Below the pieces are notes generated by a model. That model saw nothing but the letters and a program-made list of their open reading frames with translations. It was not told where the DNA came from and made no database searches. From contig JAWOHN010000060.1 in assembly GCA_046485135.1 (NCBI GenBank), forward strand, positions 1-26,180: a stretch of 26,180 nucleotides of DNA, in the 5' to 3' direction. The stretch comes from CAZAQS01 sp046485135. GTDB taxonomy: Bacteria > Chloroflexota > Anaerolineae > Anaerolineales > UBA4823. Position numbers and translations under genes: made by a program. This document shows positions 1 through 7,635 of this stretch, piece by piece (position 1 is the stretch's first letter; every line of letters begins with the position of its first letter).

Positions 1-51
1 CATAGCCACAGCAACGTGGATCAAGCCAAGTTGGAGTCGCTTACGCAGCAT
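1..51 (-). CDS. 5' fragment of an unidentified gene, possibly MFS transporter
   Basis: Only 17 codons lie in the window (MLRKRLQLGLIHVAVAM), running off the edge. A GGGAGG Shine-Dalgarno sits 4 bases before the ATG. The basic start followed by a hydrophobic stretch fits a membrane protein. It faintly resembles the N-terminus of PucC-type major facilitator proteins, but 17 residues cannot establish that. It reads in the same direction as radA, downstream of it and about 170 bases away. Confidence 0.45.
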   Translation of the reverse strand, partial: MLRKRLQLGLIHVAVAM

Positions 52-144
52 GAAACCTCCCAGATATAAAAAACTTAATGAATCGGAAATCTTGCACACA
101 CAAGCGCGCAGAACCTGTGTATTTTTATCAGACTATTACCGATT

Positions 145-169
145 CGTAAATGTAGATTTACGTAGATTT
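145..169. promoter_or_regulatory. Operator-like inverted and phased direct repeats
   Basis: CGTAAA-6 bases-TTTACG forms a dyad at 145-162, and AAATCTAC (read on the - strand) occurs twice with a 10-base period at 152-169. The site lies in the AT-rich gap between the radA stop and the fragmentary gene at 1-51. One-turn phasing suggests a protein-binding site for that next gene, but no clear -35/-10 pair could be assigned. Confidence 0.35.
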
Positions 170-220
170 TCTATAATGTAAAGTGAAAAAATGACCGCTA
201 GAGCCGCTGCGTGAATTTCG

Positions 221-1660
221 TCATTCCCCCAAGCCCGCTTTTTCCGGCTGACTCTCGCCAGACAAGAGCGCATGTTGCAGGGCTTGTTTCAGCGAGCGTA
301 CCTCGACTACCTGGATGTCGGTAGGCCAGGGCTCTCCCCGTTTCAGCCGGCGGGGAACAATGGCAATCTTAAAACCGAGTTTGGCTGCTTCCCTCAAGCG
401 AGCCGGCATCTGTCCAACCATGCGCAACTCTCCAGACAAACCCACCTCACCGATCAGGACCGTGTCAGCCCGCACCGGTACGTCCCGCACGGAGGAAGCA
501 ATTGCAGCAGCAATCGCCAGATCAGCAGCCGGCTCCCCCACTTTAATACCGCTAACAACATTGACAAACACATCTTGCTCACCCAGCCTCACGCCGACCC
601 GCCGGGTCAATACAGCCACGGTCAGCAACAGGCGATTGAAATCAACCCCGTTGGGCGTCCGTCGAGGATTGCCAAAGGAGGTTGCGCTGGTCAGGCCCTG
701 AATCTCCACCAACAACGGACGGGTGCCTTCCATGGTCACAGCAATGGCTGAGCCAGGTGCGTTGACCATCCGTTCCGCCAGAAAGGCTTCGGAGGGATTG
801 GTCACCTCCGCCATGCCGCGCTCGCCCATCTCAAAGACCCCTACCTCTGAGGTAGCCCCAAAACGGTTCTTAACCGAGCGCAGCAGCCGGTAAGACTGAA
901 AGCGGTCGCCCTCCAGGTACAGCACGGTATCGACGATATGTTCCAAAACGCGCGGTCCAGCGATGACACCTTCCTTGGTAACGTGCCCAATCAAGAAAAC
1001 TGCTATCCCAGAGCTTTTGGCCAGCTCGCGCAGGCGCGAGGCGCTTTCGCGCACCTGCGACACAGATCCTGCTGAAGATTCTAGTTCAGGCAGATAAGTG
1101 GTCTGGATAGAGTCCAGCACCAACAGGCCCGGCTGCAAACTGGAAATATGCTCAAGGATGGTGCTCAGATTTGTTTCAGTCACCAGGTAGAGGTCTTCCG
1201 GCATCTCCGGTGGATCGTCCGTCCCGGAATCTGGGCTGCGCAGTAGGCGCAATGCCCGCATTTTGATCTGCCTTTCAGACTCCTCTCCCGACACATACAG
1301 GATTGAGACGCGCCTTGCCATTTCCAGAGCTACCTGGAGCAGTAAGGTGGATTTTCCAATACCCGGGTCTCCGCCGACCAGGACGATCGAACCCGGCACG
1401 ATGCCTCCTCCCAAAACGCGCGCAAATTCCCCCATCGTCAGCGGCAGCCGTTCCTCGGCATCCATATCAATCTCAACCAGGCGGCGCGGCTCAGAGACCG
1501 CAGCAATTCCCCGCCCCTTGGTACTGCCAGCCACAGTAGCAGGATGGATCACCTCTTCAACCATCGAGTTCCAGGCATTGCACTGAGGGCAGCGTCCCAT
1601 ATTGCGTGGGGCGCTGCGCCCACAATTCTGGCATACATATTGTGTGCGTATCTTGGTCAT
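221..1660 (-). CDS. radA: DNA repair protein RadA (Sms)
   Basis: RadA is a RecA-like, DnaB-type helicase that extends recombination intermediates during homologous recombination and repair. At 479 residues it has the usual family length and complete architecture: a C4 zinc finger (Cys10, 13, 24, 27), an ATPase core with Walker A GDPGIGKST (97-105), a Walker B-like LLVLDS segment (179-184), the family-specific KNRFG motif (264-268), and a Lon-protease-like C-terminal domain from about residue 300. The ATG start gives the canonical N-terminus just before the first zinc-binding cysteine, but no good Shine-Dalgarno precedes it. It follows clpC in the same direction, an order also known from Firmicutes, though here a hairpin separates the two genes and ctsR/mcsAB are absent. 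Confidence 0.97.
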   Translation of the reverse strand: MTKIRTQYVCQNCGRSAPRNMGRCPQCNAWNSMVEEVIHPATVAGSTKGRGIAAVSEPRRLVEIDMDAEERLPLTMGEFARVLGGGIVPGSIVLVGGDPGIGKSTLLLQVALEMARRVSILYVSGEESERQIKMRALRLLRSPDSGTDDPPEMPEDLYLVTETNLSTILEHISSLQPGLLVLDSIQTTYLPELESSAGSVSQVRESASRLRELAKSSGIAVFLIGHVTKEGVIAGPRVLEHIVDTVLYLEGDRFQSYRLLRSVKNRFGATSEVGVFEMGERGMAEVTNPSEAFLAERMVNAPGSAIAVTMEGTRPLLVEIQGLTSATSFGNPRRTPNGVDFNRLLLTVAVLTRRVGVRLGEQDVFVNVVSGIKVGEPAADLAIAAAIASSVRDVPVRADTVLIGEVGLSGELRMVGQMPARLREAAKLGFKIAIVPRRLKRGEPWPTDIQVVEVRSLKQALQHALLSGESQPEKAGLGE

Positions 1661-1698
1661 ATGGGTATTCGGCTAAACGCGAGACACTGCTCAGGCAA

Positions 1699-1707
1699 AT
1701 CCTATCA
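1699..1707 (-). promoter_or_regulatory. Putative extended -10 promoter of radA
   Basis: TGATAGGAT (TGn plus a 4/6 -10 hexamer) lies about 40 bases upstream of the radA ATG and after the clpC hairpin. The -35 region is poor (TTTTTA at 17 bases), so this relies on the extended -10 element. It would let radA be expressed independently of clpC. Confidence 0.35.
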
Positions 1708-1724
1708 CAGCGTTGAATTGTTAA

Positions 1725-1767
1725 AAATGGTGTATGTGAGGGCATTTGCACATCACATACACCATTT
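1725..1767 (-). terminator. clpC-radA intergenic terminator hairpin
   Basis: A perfect 15-base inverted repeat (AAATGGTGTATGTGA / TCACATACACCATTT) with a 13-base spacer lies 23 bases after the clpC stop codon. On the clpC strand it ends in a run of five T. The stem is AT-rich, so it may terminate only partly and allow some read-through into radA. Confidence 0.6.
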
Positions 1768-1789
1768 ATTTTGTTATTTCAAAGATCCG

Positions 1790-4288
1790 TCATGCAGCCG
1801 GTACTGCCTCGGCGTTATTCGAAGATGGCTCACCCTCTGCTCGCTGGAGGGTGATCTCCCCTTCCACGACATCAATCAGCACTGTATCGCCGTCATCGAA
1901 ATGGCCGGAAAGGAGCGCATCCGACAGGGGATCTTCCACCTTTTGTTGAATAACCCGCTTCAAAGGTCGCGCGCCCATATCAACATCAAAGCCCAGTTCA
2001 GCAATCAGATCAACCGCCTCTGCTGTGGACGTGAGCACAATAGCGTTCTCTTCCAGGCGCTGGGCAACCTTCTGCAACTCCAGGTTCACGATCTCGCGGA
2101 TGTTCTCTTTGGTGAGAGAGTGGAAGACCATCACCGAGTCAACCCGGTTGATGAACTCAGGCCGGAAGACCCGCCGCAATGACTCTATCAGCTTCTTGCG
2201 CATATCTTCATAAGCCAGTCGCTCTTCCATCTCTTCGTCACGCTTGAGAGCGAAACCAAGACCAGCCTGGCGCTTGATCATATCGGCGCCAATATTGGAG
2301 GTCATCACGATAATCGCATTGCGGAAGTCAACCTTGCGCCCGCGCGCGTCAGAAAGATGACCTTCTTCCATGATTTGCAGCAGCATATTATGAGCTTCAG
2401 GGTGTGCTTTCTCGATCTCATCAAAAACTATGATCGAATAAGGCCGGCGACGCAAAGCTTCTGTCAGTTGCCCGGCATCCTCGTATCCCACATAACCAGG
2501 CGGCGCCCCCACCAGGCGGCTCACAGAGTGCCGTTCCATGAATTCAGACATATCCAATTGGATGAGCGCATCTTCACTGCCGAATAAGAAGCGCGCCAGC
2601 GCTTTGGTCAACTCTGTTTTTCCAACGCCGGTTGGGCCAAGGAAGATGAAGGAGCCGATCGGGCGACGCGGGTCTTTCAATCCGGCGCGTGAGCGGCGTA
2701 CCGCCCGCGCAATCGCCTGGATAGCTTCTTCCTGTCCAACAATGCTATGGCGCAGCTCATCTTCCATCTGCAGCAGACGTTGGGATTCTTCCGTCGCGAT
2801 TTGCATCACGGGTACGCCTGTCCACATCGCCACCACTTCAGCGATATCATCGGCAGTAACTATCGGGGCGCTAGCTCTATCCCAGCCGGTGCGCAGGCGC
2901 TCCAACTGGCGTTCCAGGGATTCCTGGCGCTCTAAAATCTCTTGTGCATCGTCATAACGGCCATCTTCCAACGCCATAGCGTGATTTTGCCGAATCTCGC
3001 GCAGCTGTCCCATCAAATCTTTAGATGTTTTTGCCGCTGGGCTCTTGTACATACGAACCCGAGAGGATGATTCGTCAATCAGATCGATCGCTTTATCCGG
3101 CAAGAAACGCTCAGTCACATAGCGGGACGACAACTGGACTGCCGCCTCCAGCGCCTCATCTGAGATCGTCAGGCGGTGATGCTCTTCATACGCAGAGCGA
3201 ACGCCGCGCAGGATCTCGATCGTCTCGTCCGGTGTGGGCTCATCAACTATGATCGGTTGGAAACGTCGTTCGAGTGCTGCATCGCTCTCAATATGCTTGC
3301 GGTACTCGTCCATGGTGGTCGCGCCTATTACCTGAAGTTCTCCTCGCGAAAGCGCCGGTTTCAGGATATTGGCAGCGTCTACAGAAGAGCCCGCTGCCCC
3401 AGCTCCCACCAACATATGCACCTCATCGATGAAAAGGATGGCGCCTGAGGATTTTAATTCCTCAATCACCCGCTTGAGGCGCTCTTCAAATTGACCGCGG
3501 TACATCGTCCCAGCCACCAAGGAGCCCACATCCAACTGTAACAGGCGTTTGTTCAGCAGAGGAGCAGGAACATCTCCCTCTATAATCCGTTGGGCCAGAC
3601 CTTCAACAATAGCGGTTTTACCTACTCCCGGCTCACCGATCAGAGCCGGATTATTTTTGTTGCGCCGCGCCAGGATCTGGATCACTCGTTCGATCTCCAT
3701 CTGCCGGCCAATTACCGGATCAAGCTTACCTTCTTCTGCATGCAGGGTCAGGTCCACTGCCAGTTGGTCAACCATGGGTGTCTTCGGCTTGGCCTGTTCC
3801 TGGCGACCAGCAGCCTTTTGTTCACCGCCGCTGGGTTTCGGTGTCGCGGTGCTCTCCTGCAGCACCCGCCGGGTCTGGCGCCGGATCTGCTCCGGTGTTA
3901 CGCCTAACTTCCGCAGCACATCCAGGGCGATGCCCTGCCCGTGCCGCACTAACCCGAGCAACAGATGCTCGGTGCCAATATAATGGTGGCCCATTCTGCG
4001 GGCCTCTTCTACAGCGAGTTCTAAGACTTGTTGGGTTCCAGGGGAAAGATCTAGCTTTCCGCCCCGGTTCTGACCTGGGCCTGTCAGGCGTTCCACAATT
4101 TCTTGCACCCGGTCTGCTTCGAGCCCCAGTTCACGCAAGACTCGCCCAGCTACCCCGCCCTCCTCACGCATCAAGCCGAGCAACAGGTGCTCGGTACCGA
4201 TATAATTATGACGCATACGTTCTGCTTCCTGGTGAGCCAGGCTCAGAACTCTGCGCGCCCTTTGTGTAAACCGCTCCATACCAGCCAC
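1790..4288 (-). CDS. clpC: ClpC-type AAA+ chaperone / Clp protease ATPase
   Basis: ClpC unfolds substrates and feeds them to ClpP; it acts in the cytoplasm in protein quality control. The product has the full ClpC order: two Clp_N repeats (each with an IGTEHLLLGL motif), AAA-1 with Walker A GEPGVGKT (218-225) and ILFIDEVH, a short ClpC-style middle coiled-coil domain rather than the long ClpB one, AAA-2 with GPTGVGKT (551-558) and IIVFDEIEKAHPE, and the ClpB_D2-small C-terminal domain. I choose the GTG at 4288 (832 residues): AGGAGG ends 7 bases upstream. An upstream in-frame TTG at 4306 would put the start before that Shine-Dalgarno, and the ATG at 4279 would be 16 bases from it. No CtsR operator or mcsA/mcsB was recognised nearby. 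Confidence 0.96.
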   Translation of the reverse strand: MAGMERFTQRARRVLSLAHQEAERMRHNYIGTEHLLLGLMREEGGVAGRVLRELGLEADRVQEIVERLTGPGQNRGGKLDLSPGTQQVLELAVEEARRMGHHYIGTEHLLLGLVRHGQGIALDVLRKLGVTPEQIRRQTRRVLQESTATPKPSGGEQKAAGRQEQAKPKTPMVDQLAVDLTLHAEEGKLDPVIGRQMEIERVIQILARRNKNNPALIGEPGVGKTAIVEGLAQRIIEGDVPAPLLNKRLLQLDVGSLVAGTMYRGQFEERLKRVIEELKSSGAILFIDEVHMLVGAGAAGSSVDAANILKPALSRGELQVIGATTMDEYRKHIESDAALERRFQPIIVDEPTPDETIEILRGVRSAYEEHHRLTISDEALEAAVQLSSRYVTERFLPDKAIDLIDESSSRVRMYKSPAAKTSKDLMGQLREIRQNHAMALEDGRYDDAQEILERQESLERQLERLRTGWDRASAPIVTADDIAEVVAMWTGVPVMQIATEESQRLLQMEDELRHSIVGQEEAIQAIARAVRRSRAGLKDPRRPIGSFIFLGPTGVGKTELTKALARFLFGSEDALIQLDMSEFMERHSVSRLVGAPPGYVGYEDAGQLTEALRRRPYSIIVFDEIEKAHPEAHNMLLQIMEEGHLSDARGRKVDFRNAIIVMTSNIGADMIKRQAGLGFALKRDEEMEERLAYEDMRKKLIESLRRVFRPEFINRVDSVMVFHSLTKENIREIVNLELQKVAQRLEENAIVLTSTAEAVDLIAELGFDVDMGARPLKRVIQQKVEDPLSDALLSGHFDDGDTVLIDVVEGEITLQRAEGEPSSNNAEAVPAA

Positions 4289-4373
4289 GGTGATTCCTCC
4301 TACCAAACAAAACGCAGTGACAAATACTGGTCTATATTGATTTTTCTATTTATGAGACACTTTATCCGATTGG

Positions 4374-4450
4374 ATTCTACCAGAGTTTACCCCCTTCCGT
4401 GATGGTTTCATAATTAAACTATATTAACATATTATATGAGTTTTCGTCAC
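4374..4450 (-). promoter_or_regulatory. Candidate clpC promoter region
   Basis: Two extended -10 elements face clpC: TGGTAGAAT (5/6 plus TGn) at 4374-4382, and TGTTAATAT at 4421-4429 with a 4/6 -35 (GTGACG) 18 bases upstream. A TATAAT at 4431-4436 has no matching -35. The leader would be 85-130 bases long and AT-rich. No heat-shock operator (CIRCE or CtsR type) was seen. Confidence 0.35.
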
Positions 4451-4476
4451 AGCTGTGCTCTTAACCATCAGGCGGT

Positions 4477-4540
4477 CTTAAAGTCGCAATTTCACCCCCA
4501 CCCCTGCCCCCGCTCCCAACGGGGCGGGAGAAAATCCCCA
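4477..4540. repeat. C-rich dispersed repeat, copy B, with G-quadruplex motif
   Basis: Begins cttaaagtcgcaatttcac and continues as C-tracts, followed by a CTCCC/GGGAG hairpin. On the clpC coding strand 4495-4517 reads GGG-3-GGGGG-2-GGGG-1-GGGGG, a canonical four-tract quadruplex motif. It shares an AAAGT / TTTCACCCCC / C-tract layout with the element at 6368-6445 (in inverted orientation), so both seem to belong to one intergenic repeat family. No coding potential was seen. Confidence 0.5.
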
Positions 4541-4557
4541 CAAAGGCATTATCCACC

Positions 4558-4586
4558 AAAAAGAGCGCACCTTTTCCGGTGCGCTC
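4558..4586 (-). terminator. Rho-independent terminator of the S1 gene
   Basis: A perfect 9-base stem GAGCGCACC / GGTGCGCTC with a 6-base loop is followed by TTTTT, 28 bases after the S1-protein stop codon. It separates the S1 transcript from clpC. Confidence 0.9.
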
Positions 4587-4614
4587 GTCAAATACTTTCG
4601 AAAAGTTGCTAAGC

Positions 4615-6270
4615 TTATTCGCTTTTAGCCTCTTCTTCAGCAGTGTCAGGCTCAGGTTCAGTTTCTGGTTCAGTTTCTGGCTCAGGTTCTGATTCTGGTT
4701 CTGATTCTGGTTCTGGTTCAGGCTCTGGTTCAGGCTCAGGCTCTGGTTCAGGCTCTGGTTCAGGCTCTGGCTCGGGCTCTGGTTCAGGCTCTGGCTCAGG
4801 TTCGGGTTCAGGTTCAGGTTCAGGCTCAGGTTCAGGTTCAGGTTCGGGCTCTTCTGCTACAGGGGTCTCTAGAGCAGGTTCTTCTTCCACTTCCGCCTCT
4901 ACTTCTTCAAGCGCTTCCTCTTCTACAGAAGCATCAGTAACAGCAACCTCGTCCACCTGATCTTCAACCGGTTCAGCCTCTTCAGCCTGACTCTCTACCG
5001 TCTCACTGTCGTACGTCTCGCCAATCTCTTCCGCCAGGGCCATTTTCCAATCTAGGTCAGCGTAAGCGGGTGAGTCCACCTTGCGCAGGCTTAAGCCAAT
5101 CCGGCGACGCTCAGGGTCGATCTTGATGACTCGCAGCGTTACCACATCGCCCTCTTTTACCACCTCTTTCGGATGGGCCACGCGTTGTTCGGAAAGCTCA
5201 GAAACGTGAATGAGTCCTTCAAGGTCCTCAGCCAAACGGGCAAAAGCGCCAAATTTGGTCAAATGCGTAATCGTGCCTTCAACCAGCTGTCCTTCCTTGA
5301 TATTCTCAACCTTCTTAAGCCAGGGATCTGGCTGAAGTTGCCGGATGGACAAGCCGATCCGCTTGCGCTCACGATCCATGCTGATCACCCTAACCTGCAC
5401 TTCTTGCCCTACTTTCAGCACCTCATTGGGATGCTGGATGCGTTCCCAGGTGATCTCAGATAAGTGCACCAGGCCGTCCGCCCCATCAATATTGACGAAA
5501 GCGCCAAAATCAGCCAGGCTGGTAACCCGCCCGGCCCGCACAGTGCCTTCTTCCAGCTCATCAAGCAGGCGATCCTTCAAGGTTTCACGGGTTTCTTGTA
5601 ATGCCAGCCGTTCAGAAAGAATCAGGCGGCGGCGTTCGCGGTCCACCTCAATCACCCGCACATCGATGGGTTCGCCCACCATCTTGCCCCAACGCTGCTC
5701 AGGTGTCTCTGTGCCGCCTTCGGTTCTACGCAACACGCTCACCTGGGAGGCAGGCACAAAACCACGCAAGCTACCGATCGGTACGATCAGCCCGCCCTTG
5801 TTGTAGCCAATGATCTTGCCATGATGGGTTTCTTCAGATTCAAGTAGATCTTCTACATCTTGCCAATCTCGCTCCTCGCGGGCGCGGACATAAGAGAGAA
5901 CTACATTGCCATTTTGGTCTTCTGGATCAACGATGTAGACAGGAATTTCCTGCCCGACCTCCAGGGCTTTGTACTCATCGGGGGGAATCATTTCCTTTTC
6001 CCGCCCTGAGATGATCCCTTCTGATTTGGTTCCAATGCTTACGAGAATCTCGTTTCCGCCCAGGCTGGCGATAACCCCCTTGCGGATCTCACCAGGCTTT
6101 GGTTCAACCAGGGCTGAGCCCTCTTGCTCCAAAAGTGATCCCATGTCAGCGTGGGTTTCTGTAGTATGCTCACTAGTATGCTCACTAGGATGTTCACTGG
6201 GATGATTCTCAACCTTCTGGTCGCTCTCAGGCATTGCCTCTTGCCCAACTAGGGCGTCATTTTGATCCAT
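4615..6270 (-). CDS. rpsA: 30S ribosomal protein S1-like, four S1 domains plus EP-repeat tail
   Basis: S1 proteins bind mRNA and help recruit it to the 30S subunit. This 551-residue product has four S1 (OB-fold) domains at about 60-127, 147-220, 242-312 and 327-398; the last two carry the strongest RNA-binding signatures (FGAFVNIDGADGLVHLSE and FGAFARLAEDLEGLIHVSE). The remaining 150 residues are strongly acidic and end in 24 uninterrupted Glu-Pro dipeptides (474-521) and a Glu/Ser/Thr/Pro stretch, certainly disordered. The N-terminus has a small Ser-Glu-His repeat. I choose ATG 6270, 11 bases after GGAG; the in-frame GTG at 6282 overlaps that Shine-Dalgarno. It is preceded by a strong promoter and followed by a terminator, so it is monocistronic. 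Confidence 0.93.
   Translation of the reverse strand: MDQNDALVGQEAMPESDQKVENHPSEHPSEHTSEHTTETHADMGSLLEQEGSALVEPKPGEIRKGVIASLGGNEILVSIGTKSEGIISGREKEMIPPDEYKALEVGQEIPVYIVDPEDQNGNVVLSYVRAREERDWQDVEDLLESEETHHGKIIGYNKGGLIVPIGSLRGFVPASQVSVLRRTEGGTETPEQRWGKMVGEPIDVRVIEVDRERRRLILSERLALQETRETLKDRLLDELEEGTVRAGRVTSLADFGAFVNIDGADGLVHLSEITWERIQHPNEVLKVGQEVQVRVISMDRERKRIGLSIRQLQPDPWLKKVENIKEGQLVEGTITHLTKFGAFARLAEDLEGLIHVSELSEQRVAHPKEVVKEGDVVTLRVIKIDPERRRIGLSLRKVDSPAYADLDWKMALAEEIGETYDSETVESQAEEAEPVEDQVDEVAVTDASVEEEALEEVEAEVEEEPALETPVAEEPEPEPEPEPEPEPEPEPEPEPEPEPEPEPEPEPEPEPEPEPEPEPEPESEPESEPEPETEPETEPEPDTAEEEAKSE
4708..4851 (-). repeat. Hexanucleotide repeat coding (Glu-Pro)24
   Basis: 144 bases made of 24 degenerate GARCCN units (GAACCT, GAGCCT, GAACCA, GAGCCA, GAGCCC and similar). 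Synonymous variation between units suggests selection to keep the peptide, not recent pure microsatellite growth. Gain or loss of a unit is in frame. The opposite strand reads as a long Gly-Ser frame, which is only a shadow. Confidence 0.95.
6163..6201 (-). repeat. 12-base tandem repeat coding Ser-Glu-His-Pro/Thr
   Basis: Three 12-base units (AGTGARCATMCT) plus a leading Pro codon encode P-SEHP-SEHT-SEHT near the N-terminus of the S1 protein, before the first S1 domain. It is probably a flexible, length-variable linker. Confidence 0.8.
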
Positions 6271-6307
6271 ACAATTATGCACTCCGGATTTGTTTAAGAT
6301 GAACTAC

Positions 6308-6336
6308 ATTATATATCGTAAGATGTAACTTGGCAA
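6308..6336 (-). promoter_or_regulatory. Sigma70-type promoter of the S1 gene
   Basis: TTGCCA (-35) and a perfect TATAAT (-10) are separated by 17 bases. The predicted start site lies about 30 bases before the ATG, giving a short leader with the GGAG Shine-Dalgarno. Confidence 0.8.
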
Positions 6337-6367
6337 CCTTTGGGTAAATCCCAACTTCGAGCCAGGT

Positions 6368-6445
6368 GTTCTCAAAGTCAGTCCCCTGTCTCCCTTCCCG
6401 GGGGCGAGGTCGGGGGTGGGGTTGAAAATCTAACTTTGAGAGAAC
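6368..6445. repeat. C/G-rich dispersed repeat, copy A, with terminal inverted repeats
   Basis: This 78-base element is bounded by GTTCTCAAAGT and ACTTTGAGAGAAC (an inverted pair with a 2-base offset) and has a G/C-tract core. It sits in the divergent gap between the S1 gene and the chelatase gene, outside both promoters. Its inverted layout matches the element at 4477-4540. The ends look MITE-like, but no target-site duplication was identified. Confidence 0.5.
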
Positions 6446-6468
6446 TATGAACCTTCATCCCGCCGGAC

Positions 6469-6497
6469 TTTAAAAATTGGCCTGTGTGAGTTATAAT
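6469..6497 (+). promoter_or_regulatory. Promoter of the chelatase gene
   Basis: A perfect TATAAT at 6492-6497 has TTTAAA (4/6) 17 bases upstream. The predicted start is about 34 bases before the ATG at 6538. An AGAGG Shine-Dalgarno lies 11 bases before that ATG. No cobalamin riboswitch is visible in this short leader. Confidence 0.6.
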
Positions 6498-6537
6498 CAC
6501 TGCGGCGATCTACAAAGTCAAAGAGGTTACTTTACTT

Positions 6538-7635
6538 ATGCCACCTATTTATCCGTTCACAGCGATTGTCGGTCAGGAACGCATGAAACGCGCCCTGGTC
6601 TTAAATGCAGTGGACCCCCGCATCGGTGGAGTGCTCATCCGCGGAGAACGCGGCACAGCTAAATCCACTGCAGCCCGAGCGCTGGCAGCCCTGCTGCCGC
6701 ATGTTGCCGTTGTTGGCAATTGCCGCTTTGGATGTGATCCAGACCGCCCCACTACCTGGTGCACCGAATGTCGAGAGCGGACCTCACGCGGGGACACTTT
6801 ACCGGTTGAACTGCGCCAGACCCCCTTTATCAACCTGCCTGTTTCAGCCACCGAGGATCGCGTCGTCGGTACCTTGGATATCGAACAGGCTATCCAAAAA
6901 GGCGAGCGTCATTTCGAACCAGGCGTTCTGGCTGCTGCTAACCGTGGCTTGCTCTACATCGACGAAGTCAATCTGCTGGACGATCATGTTGTTGATCTGC
7001 TGCTGGATTCGGCCGCTATGGGAATGAATATCGTCGAGCGTGAGGGGATTTCTTTTGCTCACCCGGCCCGCTTTATCCTGGTCGGCACGATGAATCCTGA
7101 GGAGGGTGATCTTCGACCACAGCTCACCGATCGTTTTGCCTTATCTGTGGAAATCCACGGCATTCGTGACGCTCGCGATCGCGTCGCCATCATCGAGCGC
7201 AACTTGGGCTTCGAGGCCGATCCAGAAGGCTTCCGAGAGGAATGGCTTCACCGGGAAAAGGAAGTATCCCACCAGATTGAACAGGCCCGTCTGCTGGTGG
7301 ACCAGGTTGGCTACAGCCGGCGCAACCTGCTGGCCATTGCTGCTCTCACTTCATCCCTGAACGTCGATGGTCACCGGGCAGACCTGGTGATCCTCAAGAC
7401 TGCCCGCGCCCATGCTGCCTTTGAAGGCCACACCAGGATCAATGAGCGAGACATTGCCCTGGCGGCTGAGCTGACATTACCACACCGCCTCAAGCACGGT
7501 CCATTTCACCAGGTTGAAATCTCCCCAGAAGAGCTACAAGACCGCATCGCCGAGTTGCAAGGTTCTACCGCCAACACCGACGACTCAGAACCAGCTCCAG
7601 AAGAAAGAGACAGAGACGAAAAAAAAAAGGCCTGA
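6538..7635 (+). CDS. chlI: ChlI/BchI-like AAA+ chelatase subunit (zero-frame product of chlD)
   Basis: This is an AAA+ ATPase of the magnesium/cobalt chelatase family, the motor that drives metal insertion into a tetrapyrrole. Walker A GERGTAKST is at 36-44, a Cys62/66/75/78 cluster typical of this family branch follows, and Walker B LLYIDEVN spans 138-145, with sensor 1 in GTMNPEEGD. It ends at 365 residues, just after an A10 tract. The next frame continues without a usable start as the VWA half, so this is best read as the N-terminal part of a fused chlD gene that also yields a ChlI-sized product when ribosomes do not shift. In organisms without chlorophyll, such proteins pair with CobN for cobalt insertion into cobalamin; no CobN/ChlH gene is in the window. 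The metal is therefore an inference. Confidence 0.88.
   Translation: MPPIYPFTAIVGQERMKRALVLNAVDPRIGGVLIRGERGTAKSTAARALAALLPHVAVVGNCRFGCDPDRPTTWCTECRERTSRGDTLPVELRQTPFINLPVSATEDRVVGTLDIEQAIQKGERHFEPGVLAAANRGLLYIDEVNLLDDHVVDLLLDSAAMGMNIVEREGISFAHPARFILVGTMNPEEGDLRPQLTDRFALSVEIHGIRDARDRVAIIERNLGFEADPEGFREEWLHREKEVSHQIEQARLLVDQVGYSRRNLLAIAALTSSLNVDGHRADLVILKTARAHAAFEGHTRINERDIALAAELTLPHRLKHGPFHQVEISPEELQDRIAELQGSTANTDDSEPAPEERDRDEKKKA
7619..7629 (+). other. A10-G slippery site for -1 frameshifting in chlD
   Basis: The zero frame reads GAC GAA AAA AAA AAG GCC TGA. The A AAA AAG heptamer at 7623-7629 is in the correct phase for a -1 shift and is the same heptamer used in E. coli dnaX. After the shift the frame reads GGC CTG AGC and stays open to 8591. 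A weak 5-base hairpin (CTGAG/CTCAG, 7632-7648) follows closely, and the upstream purine stretch is only vaguely Shine-Dalgarno-like. The A10 run alone could also cause transcriptional slippage, or be a sequencing error. Confidence 0.75.

Noticed and set aside
172..177. TATAAT on the + strand as a promoter into radA
   Set aside because: No -35 at 16-18 bases and it would drive only antisense transcription.
4643..4960. A 105-codon Gly-Ser repeat frame opposite the S1 gene
   Set aside because: It is the antisense shadow of the Glu-Pro repeat; no ribosome-binding site or promoter, and the sense gene has clear domains.
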